Assembly (NCBI RefSeq): GCF_047228935.1
Contig: NZ_JBFEGG010000004.1
Location: 124,001 to 188,000 of the forward strand
DNA: 64,000 nucleotides
Source of the DNA: Ornithinibacillus sp047228935
GTDB taxonomy: Bacteria; Bacillota; Bacilli; Bacillales; Amphibacillaceae
Direction: 5' to 3'
A program made the position numbers and the translations under genes. Shown here one piece after another: positions 7,449-13,909 of this stretch. How positions within the stretch are numbered: the stretch's first letter is position 1; each line of letters opens with the position of its first letter. Below the pieces are notes generated by a model that was given only the letters and a program-made list of their open reading frames with translations, was not told where the DNA came from and searched no databases.

Positions 7449-8310
7449 CTTCCCCCTTTGTTAAATGTACAAATAACTCATGTAGTGTCACTGGTCTAAT
7501 TTCTAATCCCTTATCCGATGCAGTTCTTCTTTCTTCCTGTGATAATTCACCTAGGATAGTAACGGCTTTGGTTTCACCCAAACGTTCAACATGAATCGTT
7601 TGTTTTGATTGAACAAATTCATCCACTTGCTCAGCATTTCCTGTAATCTTTGCTCCTTTTGAGATAAGAGAGTCATAGTCCTCCTGCAGCATAATCTTTC
7701 CATCATGTAATAATAGAACTTCGTCAAACAAATAATCCATTTCAGAAACGAGATGAGTAGAGAGAATGATGGTTCTCGGGTGTTTTGCTTGATCCTCCAG
7801 TAATTCTTTATAGAAAATATCACGAGATGGTGCATCCATTCCTAAATACACCTCGTCAAAAATCGTTATTGGTGCTCTACTAGCTAAACCAATCGTGACA
7901 TTTACTGCCGATTGCATCCCTTTCGAAAGCTTTTTTATAGCTTTATTTTGATCAAGCTTAAAGCGCTTCACCAGGTACTCAGCATATTCACGGTCGAAGT
8001 TAGGACGATACCGTTCGACACCATCTAATAGCTGTTTTACATTATCTGATTCTTCCTTGTAGTCTTTGTTGTATAGAAAAGCAACCTGTTGCATGATTGA
8101 TGCATTTTCAAAAGGTGCTTCTCCATGAATCGTGACAATGCCGGAAGATTGTTTTCGGAAAGAGGCAAGGATGGATAAAAGGGATGTTTTTCCTGCGCCA
8201 TTTCTTCCTAATAGGCCATATATTTTTTTATCGGGTAGCTCGAAGGAGACGTCCTGAAGAGCTGCATAATTGCCATATTTTAAGCTTACGTTCTCTACTT
8301 TTACAATCAT
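7420..8310 (-). CDS. ABC transporter ATP-binding protein (module 2)
   Basis: A 296-residue ATPase with Walker A GRNGAGKTS (about 35-43), the signature variant LSKGMQS (about 132), Walker B ITIFDE, and the H-switch in STHL. The Walker B is followed by VYLGMD where most family members have P-x-x-G-x-D, a minor variant. The C-terminus ends in KGEDEDEDEATN. Its ATG overlaps the stop of the GntR gene upstream and its 3' end overlaps the permease gene. It is paralogous to the ATPase at 1653-2513, so the window holds two versions of the same GntR-ABC module. Confidence 0.9.
   Translation of the reverse strand: MIVKVENVSLKYGNYAALQDVSFELPDKKIYGLLGRNGAGKTSLLSILASFRKQSSGIVTIHGEAPFENASIMQQVAFLYNKDYKEESDNVKQLLDGVERYRPNFDREYAEYLVKRFKLDQNKAIKKLSKGMQSAVNVTIGLASRAPITIFDEVYLGMDAPSRDIFYKELLEDQAKHPRTIILSTHLVSEMDYLFDEVLLLHDGKIMLQEDYDSLISKGAKITGNAEQVDEFVQSKQTIHVERLGETKAVTILGELSQEERRTASDKGLEIRPVTLHELFVHLTKGEDEDEDEATN
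7434..7453 (-). repeat. GAAGAT hexanucleotide repeat shared by two overlapping genes
   Basis: On the minus strand GAAGAT is repeated in tandem in the ATPase-permease overlap. One frame reads EDEDEDE (ATPase tail), the other MKMKMK (permease start). Loss or gain of one unit keeps both frames. Confidence 0.8.
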
Positions 8311-8684
8311 TTGTTATCACGCCCTTTTATTTTTTTAATAAACTCAATAATTTCACTTTCCGTAATTTCTAGCTTATCTGCTTCTTGTACTAGCTTGATG
8401 ATATAGTCTTCGATGAATGATTCTTTTCTTTTTTGAATAAGCTTTTCTCTGGCACCATCTGCAACAAACATTCCTATCCCTCTCTTTTTGTAGAGAATCC
8501 CTTCATCAACTAACTGATTCACACCTTTTGAAACGGTGACATGATTAATCTTATAAAAGTTAACTAGTTGATTAGTCGAAGGGGCTTGATCTCCTTCTTT
8601 AAGTTGATTATTAATGATTTGGTCCTCAATTTTCTCCCGAATTTGAATATAAATCGGTTTGTCTTGCTCAAAAGCTTTACTCAT
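8307..8684 (-). CDS. YtrA-type GntR transcriptional regulator (module 2)
   Basis: A regulator of about 125 residues with an N-terminal winged helix (YIQIREKIEDQIINNQL to KKRGIGMFV) and the short YtrA-type C-terminus ending in FIKKIKGRDNK. I prefer ATG 8684 (protein MSKAFEQ) because GTGGG lies seven bases upstream; a GTG at 8696 would add four residues and has no convincing ribosome site. Its stop overlaps the ATPase start. The recognition region NFYKINHVTVSKGVNQ resembles but is not identical to module 1, and its dyad sequence differs, so the two regulators probably have distinct operators. Confidence 0.88.
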   Translation of the reverse strand: MSKAFEQDKPIYIQIREKIEDQIINNQLKEGDQAPSTNQLVNFYKINHVTVSKGVNQLVDEGILYKKRGIGMFVADGAREKLIQKRKESFIEDYIIKLVQEADKLEITESEIIEFIKKIKGRDNK

Positions 8685-8728
8685 ACTATCGCCCACTATC
8701 TTTATTTGGTTATATTCTTTTACGGTTA

Positions 8729-8773
8729 TATAGTTATGTATATAACTATAATAGTTATATTAAAATATGTCAA
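8729..8773 (-). promoter_or_regulatory. Promoter and perfect operator dyad of GntR/ABC module 2
   Basis: On the minus strand TTGACA (8773-8768) and TATAGT (8750-8745) are 17 bases apart. A perfect dyad, TATAGTTAT and ATAACTATA with a 4-base gap (8729-8750), covers the -10 box and start site. The near-consensus promoter with a dyad on the -10 fits tight repression by the module's own GntR protein. Confidence 0.8.
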
Positions 8774-8793
8774 TAAAATTTACAAAAATAGGC

Positions 8794-8844
8794 TTGCAAT
8801 GTGTGAAGTAATGGAATACATTAAAACTAATGGTATTAGTTTTA
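8794..8844 (+). promoter_or_regulatory. Promoter and TetR-type operator of the MBL-TetR operon
   Basis: TTGCAA (8794-8799) and TACATT (8817-8822) are 17 bases apart. A perfect palindrome, TAAAACTAAT and ATTAGTTTTA with a 3-base centre (8822-8844), follows the -10. I infer it is the operator of the TetR protein encoded second in this operon. Confidence 0.7.
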
Positions 8845-8886
8845 GGTTTATGAACGGAAAAAGTATTGGAAAAATAGGAGGATTTA

Positions 8887-9615
8887 ATGATGAGAATAAC
8901 TCGAATTCACAATCTTTATCAATTAACGGTTTTACCACGTATCTTTCCGGTGAATTGTTACATTTATGAAGAAGCGGATCAACTGACGTTAATTGATGCT
9001 GGTATACCGAATAGTTTTAAAGGTATTAGAAAATTGGTTGGAGAAATAAATAAGCCGTTAACGAATATTGTGTTAACCCATGGACACGGGGATCATGTTG
9101 GTGCTTTAGATAAACTGAAGGAAGCTTTCCCGAATGCGGTAGTTTCGATTTCAGAGCGAGATAGTAGATTGTTATCAGGAGACACTTCTTTGGATGCGGA
9201 TGAAGCACAAACACCGGTAAAAGGTGGTGTACCTAAAAGTTTAAAAACTAGAGCGGATCGTTTATTAATAGAAGGGGATAAAATAGAATCGTTACAAGTA
9301 TTTATGACTCCTGGACATACACCAGGATCAGTCTCCATATTCGATACCAAAAATGGTGCTATTATAGCTGGGGATGCCTTTCAAACTAAAGGAAGGGTAG
9401 CAATCTGCGGGCAATTAGTACGGAGCTTTCCCTTCCCTGCGTTTGGTACATGGAATAAGGACCTAGCTATTGAGAGTGCTAAGAAAATATTGTCTTTGAA
9501 TCCTACATTGTTAGCAGTAGGGCATGGAAACATGGTCGAAAATCCTAGGATTCTTATGGAAAAAGCGATTAATGAAGCAGAGGAAAATTTGAGTACTAAA
9601 CAAAAAGGAGCATGA
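8887..9615 (+). CDS. MBL-fold metallo-hydrolase
   Basis: A 242-residue metallo-beta-lactamase-fold enzyme of the YflN/glyoxalase II-like group. The metal motif is HGHGDH (residues 65-70), followed by TPGHTPGS near residue 140 and the AGDAF aspartate near 160, then GHG near the end. It presumably hydrolyses a thioester, lactone or similar ester with one or two zinc ions; the substrate is not deducible. Two adjacent ATGs follow AGGAGG; either may be used. It is the first gene of a two-gene operon: the TetR gene begins three bases after its stop, and a perfect palindrome lies at the promoter, suggesting induction by the enzyme's substrate. Confidence 0.88.
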   Translation: MMRITRIHNLYQLTVLPRIFPVNCYIYEEADQLTLIDAGIPNSFKGIRKLVGEINKPLTNIVLTHGHGDHVGALDKLKEAFPNAVVSISERDSRLLSGDTSLDADEAQTPVKGGVPKSLKTRADRLLIEGDKIESLQVFMTPGHTPGSVSIFDTKNGAIIAGDAFQTKGRVAICGQLVRSFPFPAFGTWNKDLAIESAKKILSLNPTLLAVGHGNMVENPRILMEKAINEAEENLSTKQKGA

Positions 9616-9618
9616 TAC

Positions 9619-10203
9619 ATGCCAAGAGTAGGACTTGATTTAAAGCAAATTATAGAGACTGCTGCTCAGATAGCGGATGAGCAAGGAATTGAATATGTAA
9701 CGTTAGCAACAATAGCTAGAAAGCTACATGTTCGTCCGCCATCGTTATTTAATCATGTGAAAGGGCTACCACATATTAAAAGAGAGTTGTCCTTGTATGG
9801 TGTAATGAAATTACATGAGAAAATGGATGCTGCAGCTAGAGGTAAAGTTGGTGAAGAAGCTATCTTTGCATTGGCTGATGCGTACTTAACGTTTACGAGG
9901 GAACATCCAGGCTTATATGAGTACACAATAGCGCTCCCGCAACCTAAGGATGAAGAAATTGAGCAAGAGGGTAATAAAATTATTAATCTTATTATTGAAG
10001 CCTTGACTGTTTACCAATTGACAGAAGAAAATGCAATTCATGCAGTTCGAGGCCTAAGAAGTATTCTCCATGGTTTCTCTTCCCTAGAACAAAAGGGAGG
10101 ATTTGGAATGTCACTTAAAAAAGAGGAAAGCCTAACCTTATTGCTAAAAGCTTTCTTATCCGGGCTTAATGGGACAGGGGGACAGGTCCCTCGTCCCAAT
10201 TGA
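9619..10203 (+). CDS. TetR/AcrR family transcriptional regulator
   Basis: A 194-residue TetR-type regulator with an N-terminal HTH (about 8-55; TLATIARKLHVRPPSLFNHVKG) and a C-terminal region of the WHG type. It follows the MBL hydrolase by three bases and probably represses both through the palindrome at 8822-8844. The last nine or so residues (TGGQVPRPN) are encoded by a 29-bp dispersed repeat (10170-10198), so the natural C-terminus has probably been replaced by repeat insertion. The tail is far from the DNA-binding part and the protein is likely still functional. Confidence 0.88.
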   Translation: MPRVGLDLKQIIETAAQIADEQGIEYVTLATIARKLHVRPPSLFNHVKGLPHIKRELSLYGVMKLHEKMDAAARGKVGEEAIFALADAYLTFTREHPGLYEYTIALPQPKDEEIEQEGNKIINLIIEALTVYQLTEENAIHAVRGLRSILHGFSSLEQKGGFGMSLKKEESLTLLLKAFLSGLNGTGGQVPRPN

Positions 10204-10366
10204 TAGGTTATGAATATGGAAAAAACTGATTAGCAATCTTGTAAATGCTCTGTATATCAACAGAGCATTTTTCACTTATTATTAATTAAGTTCATGCATT
10301 TCTTGGAGAATTGCTTGTTTTTCCGATTGTACTCGACTGGGACAAGGAACCTGTCCCCCTGTCCCA
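10170..10366. repeat. REPIN-like inverted pair of 29-bp repeats, locus 1
   Basis: The left unit (10170-10198) and right unit (10338-10366) are inverted copies of a 29-bp sequence with TGGGACA and TGTCCCA ends and a GGGGACAGGT core; they differ at about three positions. About 139 bp lie between them, including the hairpin at 10243-10272. The same unit pair occurs at 48164-48290. The structure matches paired REP/REPIN elements; no RAYT transposase gene is in the window. Confidence 0.75.
10243..10272 (+). terminator. Rho-independent terminator after TetR gene
   Basis: AAATGCTCTGT pairs with ACAGAGCATTT and ends in T5. A nearly identical hairpin core lies between the repeat units at 48164-48290. 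Confidence 0.8.
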
Positions 10367-10488
10367 AATTAGGAATTCCCAATTGGGGTGTCATCGGATA
10401 TAATAGGAAAGTATGTAAAGAAAGAGAACTGTTTAAGATTGATACTATAGGTTGATATAGATAATACTTTTGAGAGGAGGAAGCAATC

Positions 10489-11880
10489 TTGACGACAGTT
10501 AAAAGTGAAACATATATTGCAGAAATTAATGATTTAGATAAAAAAGGTTCAGGTCGTGCGGTTGTTTGGCGTGATATTGGGGAGGTAAACCCAAGAAAGT
10601 TAAAGCTTACGATTCCGCAAACATTACCTGGTGAAAAGGTACAAGTAACAGTTGGACAGCCTGACCGAAAAAGAACGAGAGTAATGCCTGAAGAAATAAT
10701 TGAGGCCCATCCAGAAAGAACAGAAGCACCATGCCCACATTTTGAACGATGTGGTGGTTGTGTGTGGCAACATTGGACATACACTGGCCAATTAAACGAA
10801 AAAACGAATCATGTAAAGCAAGTTATAGAACAACAAGGATTTGACCCGAATCTAGTTCATGACACAATCGGAATGGCTAATCCTTGGCATTATCGAAATA
10901 AAATGGAGTTCACGTTTGCTACGGATGGTTCTTTAGGACTTCATGAACTTGGGAACTGGAGAAAAATTATCTCTTTAGAAACATGCTTAATTGCTGGTAA
11001 GGAAATGGTTGAAGCTACAATGGAAGTAGCAGATTGGGCAAAGGACCATGAACTATCAGGCTATGATAAAGATACTCATGAAGGCTTGCTTCGCCACTTA
11101 ATGGTCCGTCAGTCATTCGCTACTGGCGAAATTATGTTAGGGTTATTTGCTACGGAAAGTCCAACTGGTGAACTAGAAGCTGCAGCACATGACTTAGAGG
11201 AAAGAATTACAAAGAACTTCCCTCAAGTGAAGAGCTTAATGTGGTTTAAAAATACGGACTGGGGTGACCGTACTCAAGCGGAAGAAACTCATATTCTAGC
11301 AGGGCGCGATTTCATCTATGATGAGATGCTTGATTATCGTTTCCGTATTTGGTTTGATACGTTCTTCCAAACGAACCCAACACAAGCACAAAAGCTAGTA
11401 GAGTTAGCACTGGAAATGGGTAAACCAAAAGAAACAGAGAAAATGATTGATCTATTCTGTGGTGTTGGTACATTCTCGCTTCCGTTTGCGAGTCGAGTTG
11501 GTAAGCTGGCAGGTATTGAGATTGTAGAGACTTCTATCGAATCCGCTAAACGTAATGCGAAGGACAATGGAATCTCCAACACTTACTTCTTAGCGAAAGA
11601 TGCGAGACGTGGTATTGATGAAGTGTTACAGAGCTTCGGTATTCCAGAACTTCTATTACTAGATCCACCTCGTTCTGGTGCAGGTGGTAAAGTAATGCGC
11701 AGAATCGGCCGTGCTCAACCTGAACGTATCGTCTATGTATCTTGTAATCCAGATACATTTGCTGAAGATATTAAAGAGCTTGAACCGTTTGGTTATGAGT
11801 TAGTTGAGGTTCAGCCAGTTGATTTATTCCCGCATACGACGCATGTTGAGTGTGTTGCTCTGCTTGTAAGAAAAAATTAA
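10489..11880 (+). CDS. rlmD: 23S rRNA (uracil-C5)-methyltransferase RlmD/RlmCD
   Basis: A 463-residue TrmA/RlmD-family enzyme that methylates uracil C5 in 23S rRNA with SAM; the B. subtilis relative RlmCD modifies two positions. It has an N-terminal TRAM domain (about 1-63), a 4Fe-4S cysteine set (Cys82, Cys88, Cys91 in CPHFERCGGC, and Cys166 in ETCLIAG), the SAM motif DLFCGVGTFSL, LLDPPRSGAGG, and the catalytic cysteine in YVSCNPDTF. The start is TTG, nine bases after GAGGAGG. It stands alone between the repeat pair and its own terminator. Confidence 0.93.
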   Translation: MTTVKSETYIAEINDLDKKGSGRAVVWRDIGEVNPRKLKLTIPQTLPGEKVQVTVGQPDRKRTRVMPEEIIEAHPERTEAPCPHFERCGGCVWQHWTYTGQLNEKTNHVKQVIEQQGFDPNLVHDTIGMANPWHYRNKMEFTFATDGSLGLHELGNWRKIISLETCLIAGKEMVEATMEVADWAKDHELSGYDKDTHEGLLRHLMVRQSFATGEIMLGLFATESPTGELEAAAHDLEERITKNFPQVKSLMWFKNTDWGDRTQAEETHILAGRDFIYDEMLDYRFRIWFDTFFQTNPTQAQKLVELALEMGKPKETEKMIDLFCGVGTFSLPFASRVGKLAGIEIVETSIESAKRNAKDNGISNTYFLAKDARRGIDEVLQSFGIPELLLLDPPRSGAGGKVMRRIGRAQPERIVYVSCNPDTFAEDIKELEPFGYELVEVQPVDLFPHTTHVECVALLVRKN

Positions 11881-11900
11881 TGAGATTTACCGTGTAAATG

Positions 11901-11926
11901 AAACCTTCCTTTTGGAAGGTTTTTTA
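11901..11926 (+). terminator. Rho-independent terminator after rlmD
   Basis: AACCTTCC and GGAAGGTT pair across four T, followed by a T run. Confidence 0.9.
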
Positions 11927-12001
11927 TTTTGATGGAATCTTATGTAATAATAGTAGGTATGATTGGTGAGATATTAATAGCTAATAAGGAGAAAGCATAC
12001 A

Positions 12002-12739
12002 ATGAATAATTATAAATTAACGATTCAGTATGATGGTGGCCGTTACAAGGGTTGGCAACGACTTGGTAATAGTGACAATACGATTCAGGGTAAAATTGAA
12101 AATGTATTGACAGAGTTGGCAGGAGAAAAGATTGAAATCATTGGATCTGGAAGAACAGATGCAGGTGTACATGCTCTTGCTCAAATTGCTAATTTTAAAA
12201 TGCGTAAAAATATAGCGGAAGAGGAAGTAATGCAATATTTAAACAGATATTTACCTCATGATATTAGTGTTGTGGATGTTACGCTAGTTCCGGATCGTTT
12301 TCATGCACGCTATAATGCCAAAGATAAAACCTATTTGTATAAGATTTGGAACGAGCAATATACACATCCCTTCATGCGAAAGTACAGTATGCATGTGGAG
12401 GAAAAGCTTGATATCGAAAAAATGAGAAAAGCATCCGGGTATTTTCTAGGTAAGCATGACTTTACTTCCTATTCGAACGCAAAGTCGAAGAAAAAGTCTA
12501 TGGTGCGTGAAATATACTCAATTGAGATAAATGAAAACGAGGGCTTTATCGAAATTAAAATGCGAGGCAATGGCTTCCTATACAATATGGTGAGAAAAAT
12601 TGTAGGGACTTTAATAGAAGTTGGATTAGGAGAAAAAGATGCTTCTACCATACCAGCTATTCTCGAATCAAAAGAAAGAATCCAAACAGGTCGTCTAGCG
12701 GACGCTGAGGGGTTGTATTTGGTAGAAGTTGGTTTTTAG
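12002..12739 (+). CDS. truA: tRNA pseudouridine synthase TruA-type
   Basis: A 245-residue TruA-family enzyme, which isomerises uridines 38-40 of the tRNA anticodon arm. The catalytic Asp53 is in GSGRTDAGVHALAQ; other family motifs are YDGGRYKGWQR, HDFTSYS, and MRGNGFLYNMVRKIVGTL. Length is normal. In Bacillaceae the main truA copy lies in the ribosomal protein cluster; this one is alone beside rlmD, so it may be a second paralogue. AAGGAGA lies ten bases before the ATG. The gene ends at a terminator. Confidence 0.92.
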   Translation: MNNYKLTIQYDGGRYKGWQRLGNSDNTIQGKIENVLTELAGEKIEIIGSGRTDAGVHALAQIANFKMRKNIAEEEVMQYLNRYLPHDISVVDVTLVPDRFHARYNAKDKTYLYKIWNEQYTHPFMRKYSMHVEEKLDIEKMRKASGYFLGKHDFTSYSNAKSKKKSMVREIYSIEINENEGFIEIKMRGNGFLYNMVRKIVGTLIEVGLGEKDASTIPAILESKERIQTGRLADAEGLYLVEVGF

Positions 12740-12806
12740 CGAATATAATCTAACGCTTTTTACATCTGGCGTGTGTGCATTGCTATTAAAAGTAAAAAAG
12801 TTTTGT

Positions 12807-12844
12807 AAGCTCGTTTAAATATTTCCATTTAGACGAGCTTTTCT
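12807..12844 (+). terminator. Rho-independent terminator after truA
   Basis: AAGCTCGT and TTAAAT pair with ATTTA and GACGAGCTT, followed by a short T run. Confidence 0.8.
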
Positions 12845-13041
12845 AATTACATATTTAAAGTAATTCAATTGTAAAAAAGACATTAAATTCGTGGAGATAT
12901 GTCTTCATTAATTCAATGTTATCAACTAGACGGGTGTAAAATCTTGGTTTAAAATCTAGAAAAAAGTTTCAAGAAGCATGTAGGTATTAGGTGGTAGACT
13001 TTAATTTTCAATGGAATGGGAGTAAGGTTTAGCACTCCGTC
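12845..13041. other. Intergenic stretch without recognised features
   Basis: AT-rich DNA with no convincing ORF or RNA. A long open frame on the opposite strand (12949-13539) runs back into the TetR gene and is an antisense shadow. Confidence 0.5.
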
Positions 13042-13091
13042 TTGACAATTCAAAATAATATGATACTCTATTATCGACAGACAGTCGGTCG
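13042..13091 (+). promoter_or_regulatory. Promoter and TetR-type operator of the efflux module
   Basis: TTGACA (13042-13047) is followed after 16 bases by TACTCT (13064-13069). The dyad CGACAGAC and GTCGGTCG with a 1-base centre (13075-13091, 7 of 8 pairs) lies over the start of transcription. GACNGAC-type dyads are common TetR operators next to efflux genes. Confidence 0.7.
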
Positions 13092-13113
13092 GTGTGTGAA
13101 AGGGGATGGAATA

Positions 13114-13761
13114 ATGAGAGTTGTAAAAGAAGCGGAGGAACGTAGGAACGAAATACTTGACGCGGCTGATTATCTTTTTGTTCAGAAGGGCTTTGACGGT
13201 ACCACTACGAAAGATATTCTCGAAAGGGTTGGAATTGCACGGGGAACACTTTATTACCACTTTAAATCGAAGGAGGCAATTATGGATGCCCTGATTGAGC
13301 GGTATAGTGACCGCATAATTGGGGCGGCTCAGGAAATTGCAGCTGACAAGAGTATACCTATTATCGAGCGTATTATTCGTGTTGTAATGGCTCTGGACAT
13401 AGGAGATGAGGGAGGCAAGGTAATAATGGAGCATATCCATAAGCCACAGAATGCACTTATGCATCAGAAAATACAAAAGGTCATAATTAATAGCGTTCCC
13501 CCGATACTGACGGAAATAATCCAAGAGGGTATTGAGCAAGGAATGTTTAGCACTCCTTTTCCGTTTGAATGTATGGAGATGGTAGTTGCATATACAAATA
13601 CTATTTTTGATGAAGATATGGTTGAAATGACAAATGAGGAAATCGCTTCGCGTATACAGGCGTTTGTTTTCAATGTTGAAAGACTACTTGGTGCTGAAGA
13701 GGGAAGCCTTATGCCAGTTATGAGGATGTTTGGTAGTAAAGATGGGGACAGCAAAGAATAG
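13114..13761 (+). CDS. TetR/AcrR family regulator of the FtsX/ATPase module
   Basis: A 215-residue TetR-type regulator. The HTH spans about residues 10-55 (ILDAADYLFVQKGFDGTTTK, then VGIARGTLYYHFKSKEA). I chose ATG 13114 because AAGGGGATGG lies just upstream and because the open frame further 5' coincides with the promoter and operator. It is followed by a double-FtsX permease gene and an ATPase gene on the same strand, the usual arrangement where the TetR protein represses its own export module. The inducer is unknown. Confidence 0.88.
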   Translation: MRVVKEAEERRNEILDAADYLFVQKGFDGTTTKDILERVGIARGTLYYHFKSKEAIMDALIERYSDRIIGAAQEIAADKSIPIIERIIRVVMALDIGDEGGKVIMEHIHKPQNALMHQKIQKVIINSVPPILTEIIQEGIEQGMFSTPFPFECMEMVVAYTNTIFDEDMVEMTNEEIASRIQAFVFNVERLLGAEEGSLMPVMRMFGSKDGDSKE

Positions 13762-13909
13762 TGGGAAAATTTTTCTCATAATTCTCCTTCTGTGATTGAG
13801 AGAGTATTTTCAGCAATAGTAAAAACAATGGCAAGGTTGTAGAAATGACAAACAATCTGGTCATTCTTATTTCTCGGTTTTATAAAAGGTGCAGCAGGGA
13901 GGAGAAAAA

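Noticed and set aside
10272..10784. Minus-strand 170-codon frame
   Set aside because: It covers the repeat unit and the 5' part of rlmD, lacks a ribosome site and has no domain.
12949..13539. Minus-strand 196-codon frame
   Set aside because: It is antisense to the TetR gene and its promoter; composition is not protein-like and no ribosome site is seen.
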